A stretch of 64,000 bases of DNA from contig OX328132.1 in the NCBI GenBank assembly GCA_946811695.1, positions 58,708,197 through 58,772,196 of the forward strand, given 5' to 3'. How positions within the stretch are numbered: position 1 is the first letter of the stretch; each line of letters opens with the position of its first letter. The notes beneath the pieces are model-generated. The model was not told the origin of the DNA, searched no databases, and saw nothing but the letters and a program-made list of their open reading frames with translations. This DNA comes from Gonocerus acuteangulatus (Eukaryota > Arthropoda > Insecta > Hemiptera > Coreidae). Positions 1 to 11,689 of the stretch are shown piece after piece. A program made the position numbers and the translations under genes.

Positions 1-34
1 GTTTGATGTTATTTTTCGTCGCTGGGATAGTATT

Positions 35-155
35 TTTAGATGGAACGGCATTTTTCTCCAGCGGTGGTACTCCTCCTCACTTCTTCCCGGAATATTATAT
101 ATTCCGGGAAGAAGTGAGGAGGAGTACCACCGCTGGAGAAAAATGCCGTTCCATC

Positions 156-159
<4 letters not shown>
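35..159. repeat. Perfect inverted repeat, 61-bp arms
   Basis: The arms at 35-95 and 99-159 are reverse complements with no mismatch that I can see, separated by 3 nt. The right arm runs straight into a (TA)n tract. Part of the right arm (ACCGCTGGAGAA...ATGCCGT) recurs at about 14040-14056, at the end of the Penelope-like fragment and also just before (TA)n, so this hairpin may be a terminal piece of that family. It could also be a very short foldback MITE. Confidence 0.85.
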
Positions 160-200
<41 letters not shown>

Positions 201-276
201 TATATAATATATATATAATATATATATATAATATATATATAATATATATATATAATATATATATAATATATATAAT

Positions 277-326
<50 letters not shown>

Positions 327-449
327 TATTGACCGATTTTGCTTATTAGCTCGCTTGCTACAAGAATGCCATGTAACATGTTTTATGACGAAGAAAAAAA
401 GCTTTTGCCCGCATATATATATATATATATATACACACACATATATATC
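159..449. repeat. (TA)n / (CA)n microsatellites
   Basis: The first tract (159-324) is TA dinucleotides with regular TAATATATA interruptions and a short CA stretch near 278-286. A second tract lies at 413-449. Tyr/Ile-rich reading frames here are translations of the microsatellite and not genes. The stretch between the two tracts (325-412) shows nothing recognisable. Confidence 0.9.
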
Positions 450-965
450 AACTCAACTTTCGATAAACGCAACAAACAAAAGTTACAATGAAAAGGTATG
501 AACGATTAAGAAGGTGTAAAAGAATTATGGAATTTGCGGAACGCGATCGAATCTATTTATTTAACTGTATTAACCTATGTACACCAAATTATCTGCGTTT
601 CTAAAAATAAACTTGTTCAGGATAACCACAAGATATTGTTTTGATGGTTTGCCAATAGATCTCAGATTTCTCTTGCTGAGGTGGCACAACCGTGACCCCG
701 ATATACATGTGAGATGTCGGACCAGCATTACCTAAGAGTTTTTCCAAACTGCATATTGTTAGCCCCTGCTTCTTCGTAAGTACCTGTGATCTCTTTAAAG
801 AATGATGATCCTCCCACCTTTTTGATACGTGAATTTGCGTGGCAGGTTAGTGTTTATAGAAATACCCCGGAACATAGAGTAAAGAGTGGTGCGAAGGACT
901 GAACATGTAGAGGGATTTTACTTTGAAATCTGGAGCGTCAAAAAGTTAGGCGGTATTCGGTGAAG
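450..965. other. No recognisable feature
   Basis: Ordinary AT-rich sequence. I see no open frame of interest, repeat or RNA-like motif. Confidence 0.5.
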
Positions 966-1464
966 TATCAATGGGATGAATATAGCTTGTTCAAGATCGT
1001 ATCAATGAAAAAAAGAAAGCGTGTTTCGGGCGAAATCAATGAGAAGAAGGAAGCCTGTTTGTGGTATAATCAATGAGAAGAAGAAAGCCTGTTCGAGGTA
1101 TAATCAATGAGAAGAAGAAAGCCTGTTCGAGGAAGAATCAAAGAGATGAAGAAACCGTGTTTCGGGCAAAATCAACGAGAAGAAGAAAGCCTGTTTGAGG
1201 TAGAATCAACGAGAAGAAGAAAGCCTGTTCGAGGTAGAATCAAAGAGAAGAAGGAAGCCTGTTACGGGTATAATTAATGAGAAGAGGAAAGCCTTTTCGA
1301 GGTAGAATCAAAGAGAAGAAGAAACCCTGTTCGAGGTAGCACCAATGAGTGGAAGAAAGCCTGTTCGAGGTAGAATGAAAGAAATCGTGTTACGGGTAGA
1401 ATTAATGTGAAGAAGATAGCCTGTCCGAGGTACAATCAAAGAGAAGAAAGCATGTTGAAGGTAG
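966..1464. repeat. Minisatellite, about 34-bp unit, about 14 copies
   Basis: The core GAGAAGAAGAAAGCCTGTTC followed by GAGGTA and TAATCAA or GAATCAA repeats about every 34 bp with point changes. A second variant carries TTTCGGGC or TTACGGGT in place of TTCGAGGT. The first units are the most degenerate. Units are contiguous with no unique spacers, so this is a tandem repeat and not a CRISPR array. Confidence 0.85.
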
Positions 1465-1917
1465 AGAGGGGTTCCCTCTTTACCCATATGTTGCATTACA
1501 TTTTGTAAAAGTACTAAAAATGCAAGGAAAACCGTGTAAACGGGGTTTCGATGCGTCAAGTAGTTCTCTGTAAAAATAGTTTTTTATTTGCATGTCTTCC
1601 TCATCTGAAATATAAAAAAAAAAAAAAAAAAAAACGCTTTAATTTATTCAAGTAGTATTTTTGTGGGGGATGGGTAATTTCGCTGAGGATGAATTAACTG
1701 TTTGTGTTCCAAGCTTTCCAAATGACGCTAGGGATATGAAAGAAATCGCGCTAAGATGGCTGAATATATTTATCGTCGTGGTTGTGCTAATAAATGTTAT
1801 TTATTTCCACAACTCCGGGATGGAACTTTTTATTCATTTGTATAGGAATTGGGAATAAATTAAAAAAAAAAGAGTTCAGAGGCTTAGGGGAGTTAAGGGC
1901 CAACTAACTAAAAGGAA
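1465..1917. other. No recognisable feature; A-tract
   Basis: Contains a run of about 22 A near 1613-1634, which might be the tail of a retroelement too decayed to recognise. Nothing else stands out. Confidence 0.4.
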
Positions 1918-2262
1918 TTTTGGGGACCCTTAGGAAAATGTAATAAAATGTTTCCAACTTCGCCGAACAAAGAAGAATTTAAAGCAACATCACTCAAAGT
2001 AATAACACTGTGTGATCTGATATGGTGGTCCATTAGTAATATTTATGGCCTTAAAACGTCGAAGAACTCTTCTGGTTGAAAATATCATTATTTTTGAATC
2101 CCTTAGAGAAATGTAATTACATTTCCAACTTTAGGGAAGAAACAACACCGAATTTAAGACAACACCAGGCAAAGTGTTGTTGGATGTGATTAAGTGGGCC
2201 ATTAGTAATATTTATGTTCTTAAAGCCTTGATGTATTATCCTTACAGAAAATACTATTATCC
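1918..2262. repeat. Tandem duplication, about 172-bp unit x2
   Basis: Two diverged copies of one sequence follow each other. Both contain CCATTAGTAATATTTATG and the context CTTAG(g/a)(g/a)AAATGTAAT, spaced 170-172 bp apart. No coding signal is seen in either copy. Confidence 0.7.
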
Positions 2263-3151
2263 GTAAATAATATATGCTTTCGGCCCTCAAGTAAATATCT
2301 GAGGATCGAACCCGTATATTTTACTGTAGTCCGACCGCAAACAAGAGAACCAGAAGGGGCGCAGCCAGAGCGGAGCTAGGCTTTCCCCCAGATGGGCAAA
2401 AGGCCGCTCGTGCGCACTACCTTGTTCTTTTATTTGCTGGCGGACTATAAGGTATTCCTAATGTCTGCTCCTGTCTTCTGCTCGACCTTAAGAAAGACCA
2501 TGACCTGCGAATAGACAAACACTTTATCTACCAAACCTCTTGCACATAGTGGGGACAAAGAAATGCCCCGGACGACCCTTGTCGACGAAAGCGTTCCACA
2601 GACTAGACTTGCTAGTGCCTTGAGAAAGACGTGCTTATGTGGGATGTGCTCGACCACAGTTCTTGAACTAATTCCAGTATCACGTTATGACAATACCATT
2701 ATCCGCATCGATGGATAGATCCTCGAAACGACAGACTCCTATTTTCAGACAAGTGAATGTTCGAACCCTTGAATTGAATTATTATTAGAGACATCTCTAC
2801 CTTTTCTCCGAGCCGTGCTCATGAAACCTCTTGGAGATTTATCCAATTCGAGCAGATGATATTATTCCCCACTAGAATCCATCCCTATGACTTATTCATC
2901 GCATACTCAATTTCTCTTTTCAATGCATGGAACAGCCTTGTAATACTCTCCGCTCCCTATGCTTCACGTCTAATACTCTCTCCCTGTCATTCTAGCTCCA
3001 TTTCTCCTTCTCAGACTTTGTGTGCACACAGGAATATTTGCACACCATTATTGTTGCTGTTATGAAGGATTCATATTTCATTAAGCAAATATATTGGACT
3101 AGATGAGTCTTCTACATCCATATCGACCCAACATCTAAGCCAGTTTACATA
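2263..3151. other. No recognisable feature
   Basis: This part is somewhat richer in G+C near 2330-2660. A minus-strand open frame of 70 codons lies at 2445-2657, but its product does not resemble a family I know and nothing else supports it as a gene. Confidence 0.4.
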
Positions 3152-3153
3152 TA

Positions 3154-3794
3154 CCGTAAAACCTCGTTTACCCGGATCTACTGCGACCAGGGCCGATCCG
3201 AGCTAACGAAGATCCGGGTTAGTCAGAGAATGACGGAAAAACGAAAAAAGGAAACTTATATGAATCACTCGAATATCATTACTGGAGTTTAGAAATTATT
3301 ATCGACACACTTTCGCCTAAAAACACATACACTGTACTGTAATAGCCCAAGTATTTGCACTGTACTCAATATAGTGACAAAGTAGTCTGTAGTAAAAAAG
3401 TCAGTGAGCTTCTGCGGTCTCCGTTTAGTATATCGCTTACGAGCAGCGCTTCAATTTCTCAATACTTGATACTGCTTCTGCGTGGCCCATAAACACCATA
3501 AACTGTACTTAGAAATCATCTTGAAAAAGTCTTCAATACGTTCTCTGTACTTTTTCCAATCAGATACGGAGAACGAGCAAACGAAACTGCAAACCGATAC
3601 TGTACCTCGACCGCGACGCTAGGAAAACTCGAGTAATTTATCTACTATGAATGGCAATTGATCGTCTGTAAAACGAAACAAATGAGACAGAAGTCTTTAC
3701 TTAATACTCTGAACAACATAATTTCGTTTTCAAAACTGATCCGGGCTATCCGGAAGTCCGATTTAAAGAAGCCCGGGCTAACGAGGTTTTACTG
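3154..3794. mobile_element. Non-autonomous Tigger/pogo-like element
   Basis: Terminal inverted repeats are flanked by TA on both sides (3152-3153 and 3795-3796). The left end reads CCGTAAAACCTCGTTTACCC, and the reverse complement of the right end reads CAGTAAAACCTCGTTAGCCC. The CAGT...CCTCG type of end and the TA duplication fit the pogo/Tigger branch of Tc1/mariner. The 641-bp body holds no transposase, so it would depend on an autonomous relative. The family assignment is inferred from the ends only. Confidence 0.75.
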
Positions 3795-3865
3795 TAATGA
3801 TAATCACAAGGTTTGCTGAATACCTTCTATCAATTAGAGATCGTAATTACAATCTTAGTGACGTA

Positions 3866-4830
3866 ATTATCTCAGCCTCATAGCACTTAGAAATTTGAGT
3901 AACTTTTGAGGCAATGTTTGCGCAGGCATAACTTCAGCCTCATAGCGCTTATCTATTTGAGTACCTGTTGAGGCAAGGATAATTTTTTTTTTTCCTCTTT
4001 TGGTGCATCTACTGCTGAGGTCATTAGCACCAGGCAAGGATAATGCATGCATTACTTCAGTCTCTGAAGTTCAGGAACTAATGGGGTTAAGTTAGTGCAG
4101 GCCTAACTTCGGTCTCATAGATCGCACCAATTTGAACAATTTTAGTGGAGGAATTACTCCAGCCTCATAGCTCTCACCAATGCTAGCAATTCTTCAGCCT
4201 CATAGCGCTTATCTATTTGAGAATCTGTGCAAGAATAGTGCAGACTTACTTTAGTCTGATAGATCTCGCCAATTTCAGGAACTCTTGATGTTATGTTAGT
4301 GTTGGCCTTAATTCAGTCTCTTAGATCTCACCAATTTGAGGAACTCTTGAGGTAAAGTTAGTGTAGGCCTTACTTCAGTCTCATAAATCTCACCAATTTT
4401 AGGAACTGTTGAGGTTAAGTTAGTGTAGGCCTTACTTCGGTCTCATAAATCTCACCAGTTTTAGGAAGTATTGAGGTTAAGTTAGTGTAGGCCTTACTTC
4501 TGTCTCATAAGCATCGCCAATTTTAGGAACTATTGGGGTTAAGTTAGTGTAGGCCTTACTTCAGTCTCATAAATCTCACCAATTTTAGGAACTGTTGAGG
4601 TTAAGTTAGTGTAGGCCTTACTTCGGTCTCATAAATCTCACCAATTTTAGGAACTATTGAGGTTAAGTTAGGGTAGGCCTTACTTCGGTCTCATGAATCT
4701 CACCAATTTTAGGAACTATTGAGGTTAAGTTAGTGTAGGCCTTACTTCGGTCACGTAGATCACACAAATTTGAGGAACTCTTGAGGTTAAGTTAGTGTAG
4801 CCCTTACTTTAGTCTTATGGCTTTCTTAAC
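3866..4830. repeat. Minisatellite, about 62-bp unit, about 15 copies
   Basis: The unit contains GGTTAAGTTAGTGTAGGCCT, then TACTTCGGTCTCATAAATCT, then CACCAATTTTAGGAACT. Central copies are close to identical, while copies towards the left edge are strongly diverged and of uneven length. The array ends just before a hAT-like insertion. Confidence 0.85.
3988..4032 (-). mobile_element. SINE 3'-end fragment inside the minisatellite
   Basis: A T-run followed by TTGGTGCATCTACTGCTGAG and GTCATTAGCACC matches, on the minus strand, the 3' hairpin and poly-A of the SINEs at 27258 and 47436. It sits within the left, degenerate part of the 62-bp array, so the SINE probably inserted there and then lost its head. 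Confidence 0.5.
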
Positions 4831-4852
4831 AGTTTGTTCAAAGCCTTAGTTG

Positions 4853-5565
4853 TAGTGATGGGCGATTCTCGAATATGAATCGATCTTTTGAATCGATTCG
4901 ACTTGAAATGAAAAGATCGATGCACAAAAAAGATCGGCGAGTTCAGATCGATTCAAAAGATCGATCTTCTAGACTGAGGGGATCTATCTGCAATATGAAT
5001 CGATCTTCAATATGGATCTATTTTACGATTACTTACGAATCGAGCTAAAAAGTAGAAACATTTAGGACTATTTTTCATCAAGAATAATATATGATACTAC
5101 TGTTACATCTATTGAAATATATGGGCATTATTACATATATATGTTTATTAAATGAGAAAAAAAAATACAATAAAATAATAATAATAGAGAAAATGGTTAT
5201 AAAAATTAAGAGCACAGTCTGAGACCTTATTTTTATTATATTACCCTTTTCCCTCTGGTTGGAGAAACAGAAGGTATTGCGTCTTTGTATAATATTATTG
5301 TTATATTAAAATTCTGTTACTGGACATAGTATACTGTTCTGTTAATTTCATCTTCATTTAAATAGGTAATAGAAATGAGATTGAGTGACAAGAGGTAAGA
5401 TTAATCATTTGGATATTTGAAATTAAAAAAAAAAAAATCTAGATAGATCGATTCTTTAAAAGATCGGCCCTTGAAAATCGATTCTTTAAAAAGATAGGCC
5501 CTTGGAGTTCGATTAAAAAAATCTATATATCGTGTTAAAAGATCGATTCAGATCGCTCATCTCTG
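4853..5565. mobile_element. Non-autonomous hAT-like element
   Basis: The ends read TAGTGATGGGCGATT at the left and CAGAGATGAGCGATC at the right (reverse complement). They are flanked by CTTAGTTG (4845-4852) and CGTAGTTG (5566-5573), an 8-bp target duplication with one mismatch. The 8-bp duplication and the AG-type ends fit hAT. The interior is rich in GATCGATTC/GAATCGATC motifs in both orientations and has no transposase frame, so this is a 713-bp MITE-type copy. Confidence 0.8.
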
Positions 5566-5573
5566 CGTAGTTG

Positions 5574-7110
5574 TATGAAGATTCTGACAAAATGCATGTC
5601 TCTTAGACTGTTTGACAACATCTACTTTGAAGTGTTGGCATAGGTTTATGTTTGCACTTGGACAGCCATTTCGTCAGTGGGTTCAATATTTGTGTCCTAT
5701 TATAGGTGGGGTTTGTCCTTCAAACTAATATTGTTTGTTTAGGCTAGTGTGGAGTTTAGATGGGATATCCAGCTCAGTTAGTTCCCGCTGTATATGTTCC
5801 TAATATATTCAGGTTCAAGGTAGGCGTGAGGAGAATCTTCCGTTATAATTTCGCTCAGAAGATAATAAATTTACGGTTAAGGATATTGTTTATGATATCT
5901 ATCTACCATTTTTTATATGGTGTAGAGTCGATCACTGGCGGTAAAAGGACTGCAGAGATTGTATAGATGTTAACTTGAAATCAGAATTTTACTTTACTTA
6001 ATGCATAGCTCTATGGTGTAGGCCAAAACTCAGGAACATATTTATGGTTATTTAGTTAAATTTTGATTGATTGAGGAAATATGAAAATGATGGGCTGCTG
6101 ATGAAGGTTGAGATGAGATGGTTGAACTGTTGAAATTATTTTGCTGTATCTTCATGCTTAATGGAATTAAAGAGAGGTACCTAGTGTATTGGGATATTAT
6201 ATGCTTAAGCACTCCCTGATATATGCTGCATTTTCTTCCTTCAAGCTTCTCCGAATTGTTGGTTGGTTGTGGGTTCTGGCCAACTCCATTCCCGCTCCCT
6301 GTGCTCGGTCTGGGTGGCTTCAATATTACTCCTCCATAATTTTGAGGGTAAAACTTGGGGAGAAAAACTTAGTGAAGCTCCACACTGCCAGCTTGGTGAC
6401 TATAGTTCTGGACTTGTTTTTGCGTGCAGATTCATACTGCCGCGGGTAGATAGTTCCCGGGCACGCGGCTAGAGTGCAGCACTTGACGGGGGAAACTTCT
6501 CAATGAGCGGCGTTCCGCGAACAGATATACTGGACAGAGATAACAGATTAGACGCAGCTCATGCGAGTAGGGCTTTTTCTCAACTTGTTTGCGGCGCTCT
6601 AGTTTCAAAACTATATGTCTGTTACCGACTTGTGATGAGAGCTGTTATATGGAACATATTTTGGATGTATTATATGGAATTGCGTTTTAGAATAAAATTT
6701 AGGCAATTTTAATAAGAAGCGTTAAACCTTTTAGGATTGGAGCGACGAAACCATTACGAGGCGTTGGATTGATTTGGTGCAGGGAGTTGTTTGAGAATAT
6801 GGTAATGTAAGCTCTTAGCTGGTCAGGAATCCCGAGGCCTGTAGGTAGTTCGGAACTCACCATTACAAGCACGTTCCTGTTATTAAAGTTTAGTAGAGAC
6901 AGAGCTAGATTTGCTTTAATAACACCACTCCACCTCCTCTGTATGGATTATACAAAGGCCCTCGTGTCAGCTCCACGTGTCATAACCACCATAATTCTCA
7001 TTTCTCTTAGGCTCATCATGTTGTGATATTTGCAGATTTTATTATTACTTTGTATTGATTGAGTTATTATTAGCGTTGTTGACTTATGACTGTACATTAA
7101 CTTAATACGC
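5574..7110. other. Unassigned intergenic sequence
   Basis: No gene is recognised. The stretch 6885-7005 (around GTGTCAGCTCCACGTGTC) has a diverged direct copy at 8990-9105 (around GTGTCAAATCCACGTGTC), so both belong to an unclassified dispersed repeat. Short frames near 6189-6470 have no visible family features. Confidence 0.45.
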
Positions 7111-7112
7111 AT

Positions 7113-7280
7113 TTACTTACTGGCCAAGACTACCTGCAATGTCACTTAAACTGCACTGGACTTGCAGATTATGACACCTGTCCACTATGCAAGCTTGGAA
7201 GAATGGCTGAACACCATCTGAGGGACTGCATTGCTCTCAGCTACCTAAATAATAAGTTTCTCGCGAATGTAGAATTCTAG
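7113..7280 (+). pseudogene. LINE C-terminal zinc-knuckle relic
   Basis: In frame from 7113 the translation reads LLTGQDYLQCHL, then a CPLC...HHLRDC arrangement, and ends at TAG (7278-7280). This resembles the cysteine/histidine tail found after the reverse transcriptase or RNase H region of many arthropod non-LTR retrotransposons. Only about 55 codons remain and no start or RT domain is adjacent. Its sequence differs clearly from the neighbouring LINE piece at 7560, so it comes from another family. Confidence 0.6.
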
Positions 7281-7559
7281 TTGTTTGCCCTATCCACCAC
7301 CATATGAGGGCACACAGAAAACGTGGAAGGTTTTATATAATTTCTTTAAGAAATTAATATTTATAAGTTCATTTCTTTGTTTTTATGAGATTTAATGAAT
7401 CCCCCCCCCCAAATGTTCGCTGTGTAAAAAAAAAAATAATTTTTAGAAAAAAAAGTTATTTTGATGAAAATGTGAATGCTACCCATTTTTCAAGTCGTCG
7501 CCTCATATATTGTATGGAACGGATTTGATTAGAGGGGAGGGGGATAGCTGCAAATCAGT

Positions 7560-8196
7560 GGACTTTATAACCATGAACTAAGAACATCATTAGACAAACA
7601 TGCAAAAGCGCAACTAATAAACCGATCGTAGACATTGAAAACATAACATTACAGGGTAATAGCTTGGAGTACCGAAAAATACACTTTGACAAGAAGAGAC
7701 CAAGTAGTACTGACCAGACTTCGCATGGGAAACTCATTGCTCACACATAATTACCTCATGGAGAAAAAAGACAAACCGATATGCAGACTTTATAACATAA
7801 CTTTGACAATTAAACATATACTCACTGAATGTAAAATACTTGACAAACTGAACGACATACAAGAACTTCTTACACAGGGTAGTCCATACATAGACTCTAT
7901 ACTCCAATATTTAAAACACATGAACATGTATCGCAGAATCTGAATAATATAATTTAAAGTTATTCTATTTCTATAAATTAGTATATTAGGCTATCATTTT
8001 AACTGCTTAAATTCTAGCACTCATTGTTCACCATAAAACGTCTTCATTCCATTTTTGTATTATTTCCAAAGACAGATCAGTAGTTTGTCAACACCTATGT
8101 TTTATTGTACACTTTATTTGTAACTCTTAATGGCAGGTCTTCAGAAATGTAAGGGCATATCGCTTTTGTTGCGGTGTTCCAATAAATAAAAAAAAA
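7560..8196 (+). mobile_element. 3' end of a Jockey/R1-like LINE (copy 1)
   Basis: The coding end of a non-LTR retrotransposon runs to the stop at 7941-7943. It carries TRRDQVVLTRLRMGNSLLTH followed by a C-terminal Cys/His region ending in TIKHILTEC. Upstream the same frame contains HAKAQLINR and then stop codons, so it is decayed. After the stop there is about 230 bp of 3' UTR and an A-rich tail (AATAAATAAAAAAAAA) near 8181-8196. The second cysteine of the knuckle is Tyr here. Homologous ends occur at 25085 and 41555. Confidence 0.75.
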
Positions 8197-9636
8197 ATGT
8201 TGTTTGTTGTATTTCTCATGATACTGCTGTTGCTGGCCGTCTCCGTTCCTGCTCAACTTATCTCGCGCTGGTTTTTAGTCCTCCGTAATTATAATTTTTC
8301 TTCACGGAGGAAAACTTTGCCTCCATCTGATGCGAAAGCTGGGATACGACTGTATCTGTCGTTTTCAGGCTGTAACGCAGCAGCTGCTGTAGGCAGCGAG
8401 TTCATGAAGACCTGCTAGAGTACTCAAACTTTTGTCTATATTCAAAAATTTTTTTTGTTTTTTATTAAAAACTATGTTTTCCTTGTTTTCGATTAGTGTA
8501 TCGCAATTAACGACAACATTTTTAGAATTTAAAATAAATCTTAATTTTTTGAGGCGTATGCTCTAAGTCTACAAATAGCCGATCAAGAAAAGATTGAATA
8601 ATTTAAGAAAACACTAATATCATAAGTTCATATCCATATGACTTTTACTACATCTCTTAATTTAAATGGTAATATTTCAATAACGGGTGTTTCTTATTGG
8701 ACATTTAATGTAGATTCTAAAATTATGGCCGTTATTTACGATACATTAATCGAAAATCCCGAAAACTCAGTTTTTAATATAAAAAAAAAACCAATAGTTT
8801 TGAAAATAAACAAAAATTTGAGTAGCTCTACTACATGTTTAGATAGAATGCTGATTTTACGTCCCTGAATTACAAATGACTTGCAGAATAAACCCCTAAC
8901 GTTATGACACCTCAATGCTCTGTACATAAAAATTACGTTGTGGTCAGAATTGATAAATAGTTTAACAAATGTTTCTGTAATTCTCTCATGAGTGGAATCA
9001 GAGCTAGAATTCCTTCAAATACACCTGCCTGCTTCTTCTAAACGGATTGTATAAAGGCTTTCGTGTCAAATCCACGTGTCAAAACCACGCCCTATCAGCT
9101 CGAACGAACAGCGTGATGTCTAAAGAACCGGATAACATCTAAAGAAAAAGATTACTGGTATGGTCTTATAGAAAACTTCTCGAGTACCGCCTATGTAGGA
9201 AATAGTGTAAGCTTTCAAATACTCGAGAAAATATAAAAAAATCCTAAAACTTCTCACCTCTGTTAATAACATTTTTTTTTAATATTTCCTTAACTCCTAA
9301 TTTAGATATCTTAGTTTGGACCAATTTTAAACATCCAGATTTCAACTGAATCCTTCTGTTCAAAGTACTCAAATGGAAAAATAGTTTTATCCACTTTTTT
9401 CGAAAACTTTTTCGGTTACGACTATATTTATCCGTGTCCCTAGGTCAGAAAACCTAAAAACAGTGTACCTGGAAGCCTACATGTTTTTCTAGCAAATTGT
9501 TTTCAAATAGCGTTTTCTGCTGATTCACGAAATTGACCAAATATAATCAAAATCGCATCATTTTTTGGGACAGGAAGAGAGCGAACAGGCAAACCTTTGA
9601 AGTAGATTTATCTTGTAATTGTCGGATATATTCTTA
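8197..9636. other. Unassigned sequence with old repeat traces
   Basis: No gene is recognised. 8990-9105 pairs with 6885-7005 as a dispersed repeat. 9200-9440 resembles in phrasing (TCGAGAAAATATA..., TTCCTTAACTCC) the body of the (TA)n-centred repeat at 12080, but it is too diverged for a firm call. Confidence 0.4.
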
Positions 9637-10053
9637 GGGTGCGTTTACATCTGACACTTCTCGCAGAAAATATATGTCAGATGTCGGATAGATATTCTCT
9701 TGAAGGTTTACATACTGACAGAAATAGCTAGACATTTATGTCATGGATATGTATAGGACAGTTCTGGATTTGTTCTAATTTGTGATAAATTCACCAAAAG
9801 CACAAATAATCAGTGTTTACATCTATTGGTATAGAAGTGTCGACAATACAGCTAGTAGCCAAGATATTTATCTCTGAAATTAAATTCTTCTCGTAAAAAT
9901 CTGTGTTTACACCTGGTGGTATAGAAGTGTCGACACTTATAGTTATAGTGATAGAAATATATATCTCAGACATAAATTGCTCATGGTTTACACTAGTCGC
10001 AATTTCTGTCTGATATACATTTCCTGCAATAACTAGCAAGTGTAAACCCACCC
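9637..10053. mobile_element. MITE, PIF/Harbinger-like
   Basis: The ends are GGGTGCGTTTACATCTG at the left and GGGTGGGTTTACACTTG at the right (reverse complement). Each is flanked by TTA (9634-9636 and 10054-10056), a 3-bp duplication of the TWA type used by PIF/Harbinger elements. The 417-bp interior has internal copies of the phrase TGGTATAGAAGTGTCGACA preceded by GTGTTTACA, but no transposase. A different superfamily with a short duplication is possible. Confidence 0.7.
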
Positions 10054-10164
10054 TTATATACCTCGAAACCGACTGGGAAATCTTAGTAACTGTAAAGCAT
10101 ATTTTCGAAAGATTATGAAATTTCCTACAAATACTGTTCCTATGCGATTTTTGATGAACTAAAT

Positions 10165-10738
10165 CGGCGCACAGCCAAACGACATTTCGTGTTTCAAAAA
10201 AGGCTAGAGCCTCAAAATCTTAACCGATTATTTTTTAAATGAAAACTAATAAAATGTAGAACAACTTTGTCTAGCCAGATTTGTGTTTTTGGTTTCCCTT
10301 GTTTATTAAATTACGTGTAAATAATTCACGCAATTTTACAATTGAAAATAAAATAATATTTTATTTTTCATCTAACTGAATATCAGCACTGGTATCTTTG
10401 ATATTAAACATTCAAATCCTGATTAGACTTGGAAAAGAACTGACACATCTTCATCAAACGTAAATTTGTCTTAATTCAACAATGAGATTAATTTAAATAA
10501 TATGATGTTTGAATGATTTGAACATAGATTTTGATTTTCAATTGTAAACGTTCGTGTTTTATTTACACGTATTTAAAAAAAAATAGTGAGAAAAAGATAC
10601 AAAAATCTGGCTAGACAAAGTTGTTCTAAATTTTATAGCTTTCGTTTTTTAAAAAAGACATTGATATCGGTTAAGATTTAGAGGCTGTAGCCTTTTTTTT
10701 GAATCACGAAATGTCGTTTGGCCCCACTGTGCGGCGCC
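10165..10738. mobile_element. Foldback MITE with long inverted arms
   Basis: About 170 bp at each end are inverted copies. The left end begins near TCGGCGCACAG and continues CCAAACGACATTTCGTG. The right end, reverse-complemented, reads GGCGCCGCACAGTGGGG and then the same CCAAACGACATTTCGTG. Both arms continue through CTTAACCGAT and a stretch ending in TTACGTGTAAAT or similar. The left arm has lost a few bases after CACAG. Partial copies occur at 21221 and 38613, so the family is dispersed. Confidence 0.75.
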
Positions 10739-10946
10739 TAAATGGAGTAATGTCTGCTTAGGATAGTCAGGCTCCTGTTGTGGCGCGCAAAAATCTTTCT
10801 CCGCTTTCAGATTTCATTTTACATGTCTTTACATTTTCCTCAAAAGATGAGGACAAAAAATTAACTGTTTCTATTCTAAGATTTCAAAATGAAACTAGGG
10901 AGAAGAACGAATACGTGCTTAGATAACGCGATACCTGTGAGTGTGT

Positions 10947-11003
<57 letters not shown>

Positions 11004-11426
11004 TATAAGTTCTTATGAAGATAAATATTATTATCTAGTGGTTAGAATTGGTGATAAATGATTACAAAATGCTTTGCTCGGTGCAATACGAATAGTTAAA
11101 ATTTTTGAAATTGCTTAAAATGCGGATAAAGGATTGATAGAAGCCGTTGGCGGAAGAGGGAGGGGGTAAGAACGTTCCTTTTATCGGAGAGGAGGAGAAT
11201 TAATTTTTTTTTAGAATTTTTTACTCTTCACTCTAGTAGAAATTAATTAAATTGAAATGGCAGGAAAACTACGACGAATTTAATTCATTTTCTTTTTATG
11301 AAATCTTTAATAACAGTACAGGTATTAAAGATTTCATCCTCTTTTATTTTCAAGAAGCTCTGGTTAACAGCCATAACTGAAATATTTATTATCAATAAAA
11401 ACATTGTTTGGTTAAATAGAAATTCC
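10739..11426. other. Unassigned sequence with (TA)n
   Basis: A (TA)n tract with a CA end lies at about 10948-11004. The rest shows no gene. The small overlapping open frames near 11285-11675 have no family features. Confidence 0.5.
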
Positions 11427-11525
11427 GGGGTCTTCCTATGGTAGCACACTGGATTCTTATGTGGGAGATCCGGGTTCTTGCACTGCTTGTGGCGGATTGG
11501 CATTTTAGAAAGGGGGGGGGTAATT
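11427..11525 (+). mobile_element. Degenerate SINE head (tRNA-like)
   Basis: GGTCTTCCTATGGTAGCAC, then GATTCTTATGTGGGAGATCC and GGGTTCTTGCACTGC, match the tRNA-like head of the SINE at 27258 with several changes. The 3' part is not recognisable and the copy runs into a short G-run at 11511-11520. Confidence 0.55.
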
Positions 11526-11689
11526 AGAAAGAAGATGGGAGTGGATAATTGCAGATATCCCAACGCTAATGGCCTTGACGCAGGGGTGTCACGCAGGAGC
11601 TGCGTTACTAAGCCATTTCTCAGAAAGTTGAAAGTGTACGCTGTATTCCTGAATTATTTTCATATTATAAGATAGTGACCCTATTTTTC

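Noticed and set aside
36..379. Open frames rich in Tyr and Ile (also near 12473, 18219, 30402, 46167, 60809, 63090)
   Set aside because: They are translations of (TA)n microsatellites. Neither composition nor context supports a protein.
966..1464. CRISPR array (also the arrays at 3866, 34860, 48665 and 54380)
   Set aside because: Units are contiguous and diverge gradually, with no unique spacers or cas genes. The genome is clearly eukaryotic.
2445..2657. 70-codon frame as a gene
   Set aside because: No family motif, no homologous copy in the window and no supporting signals.
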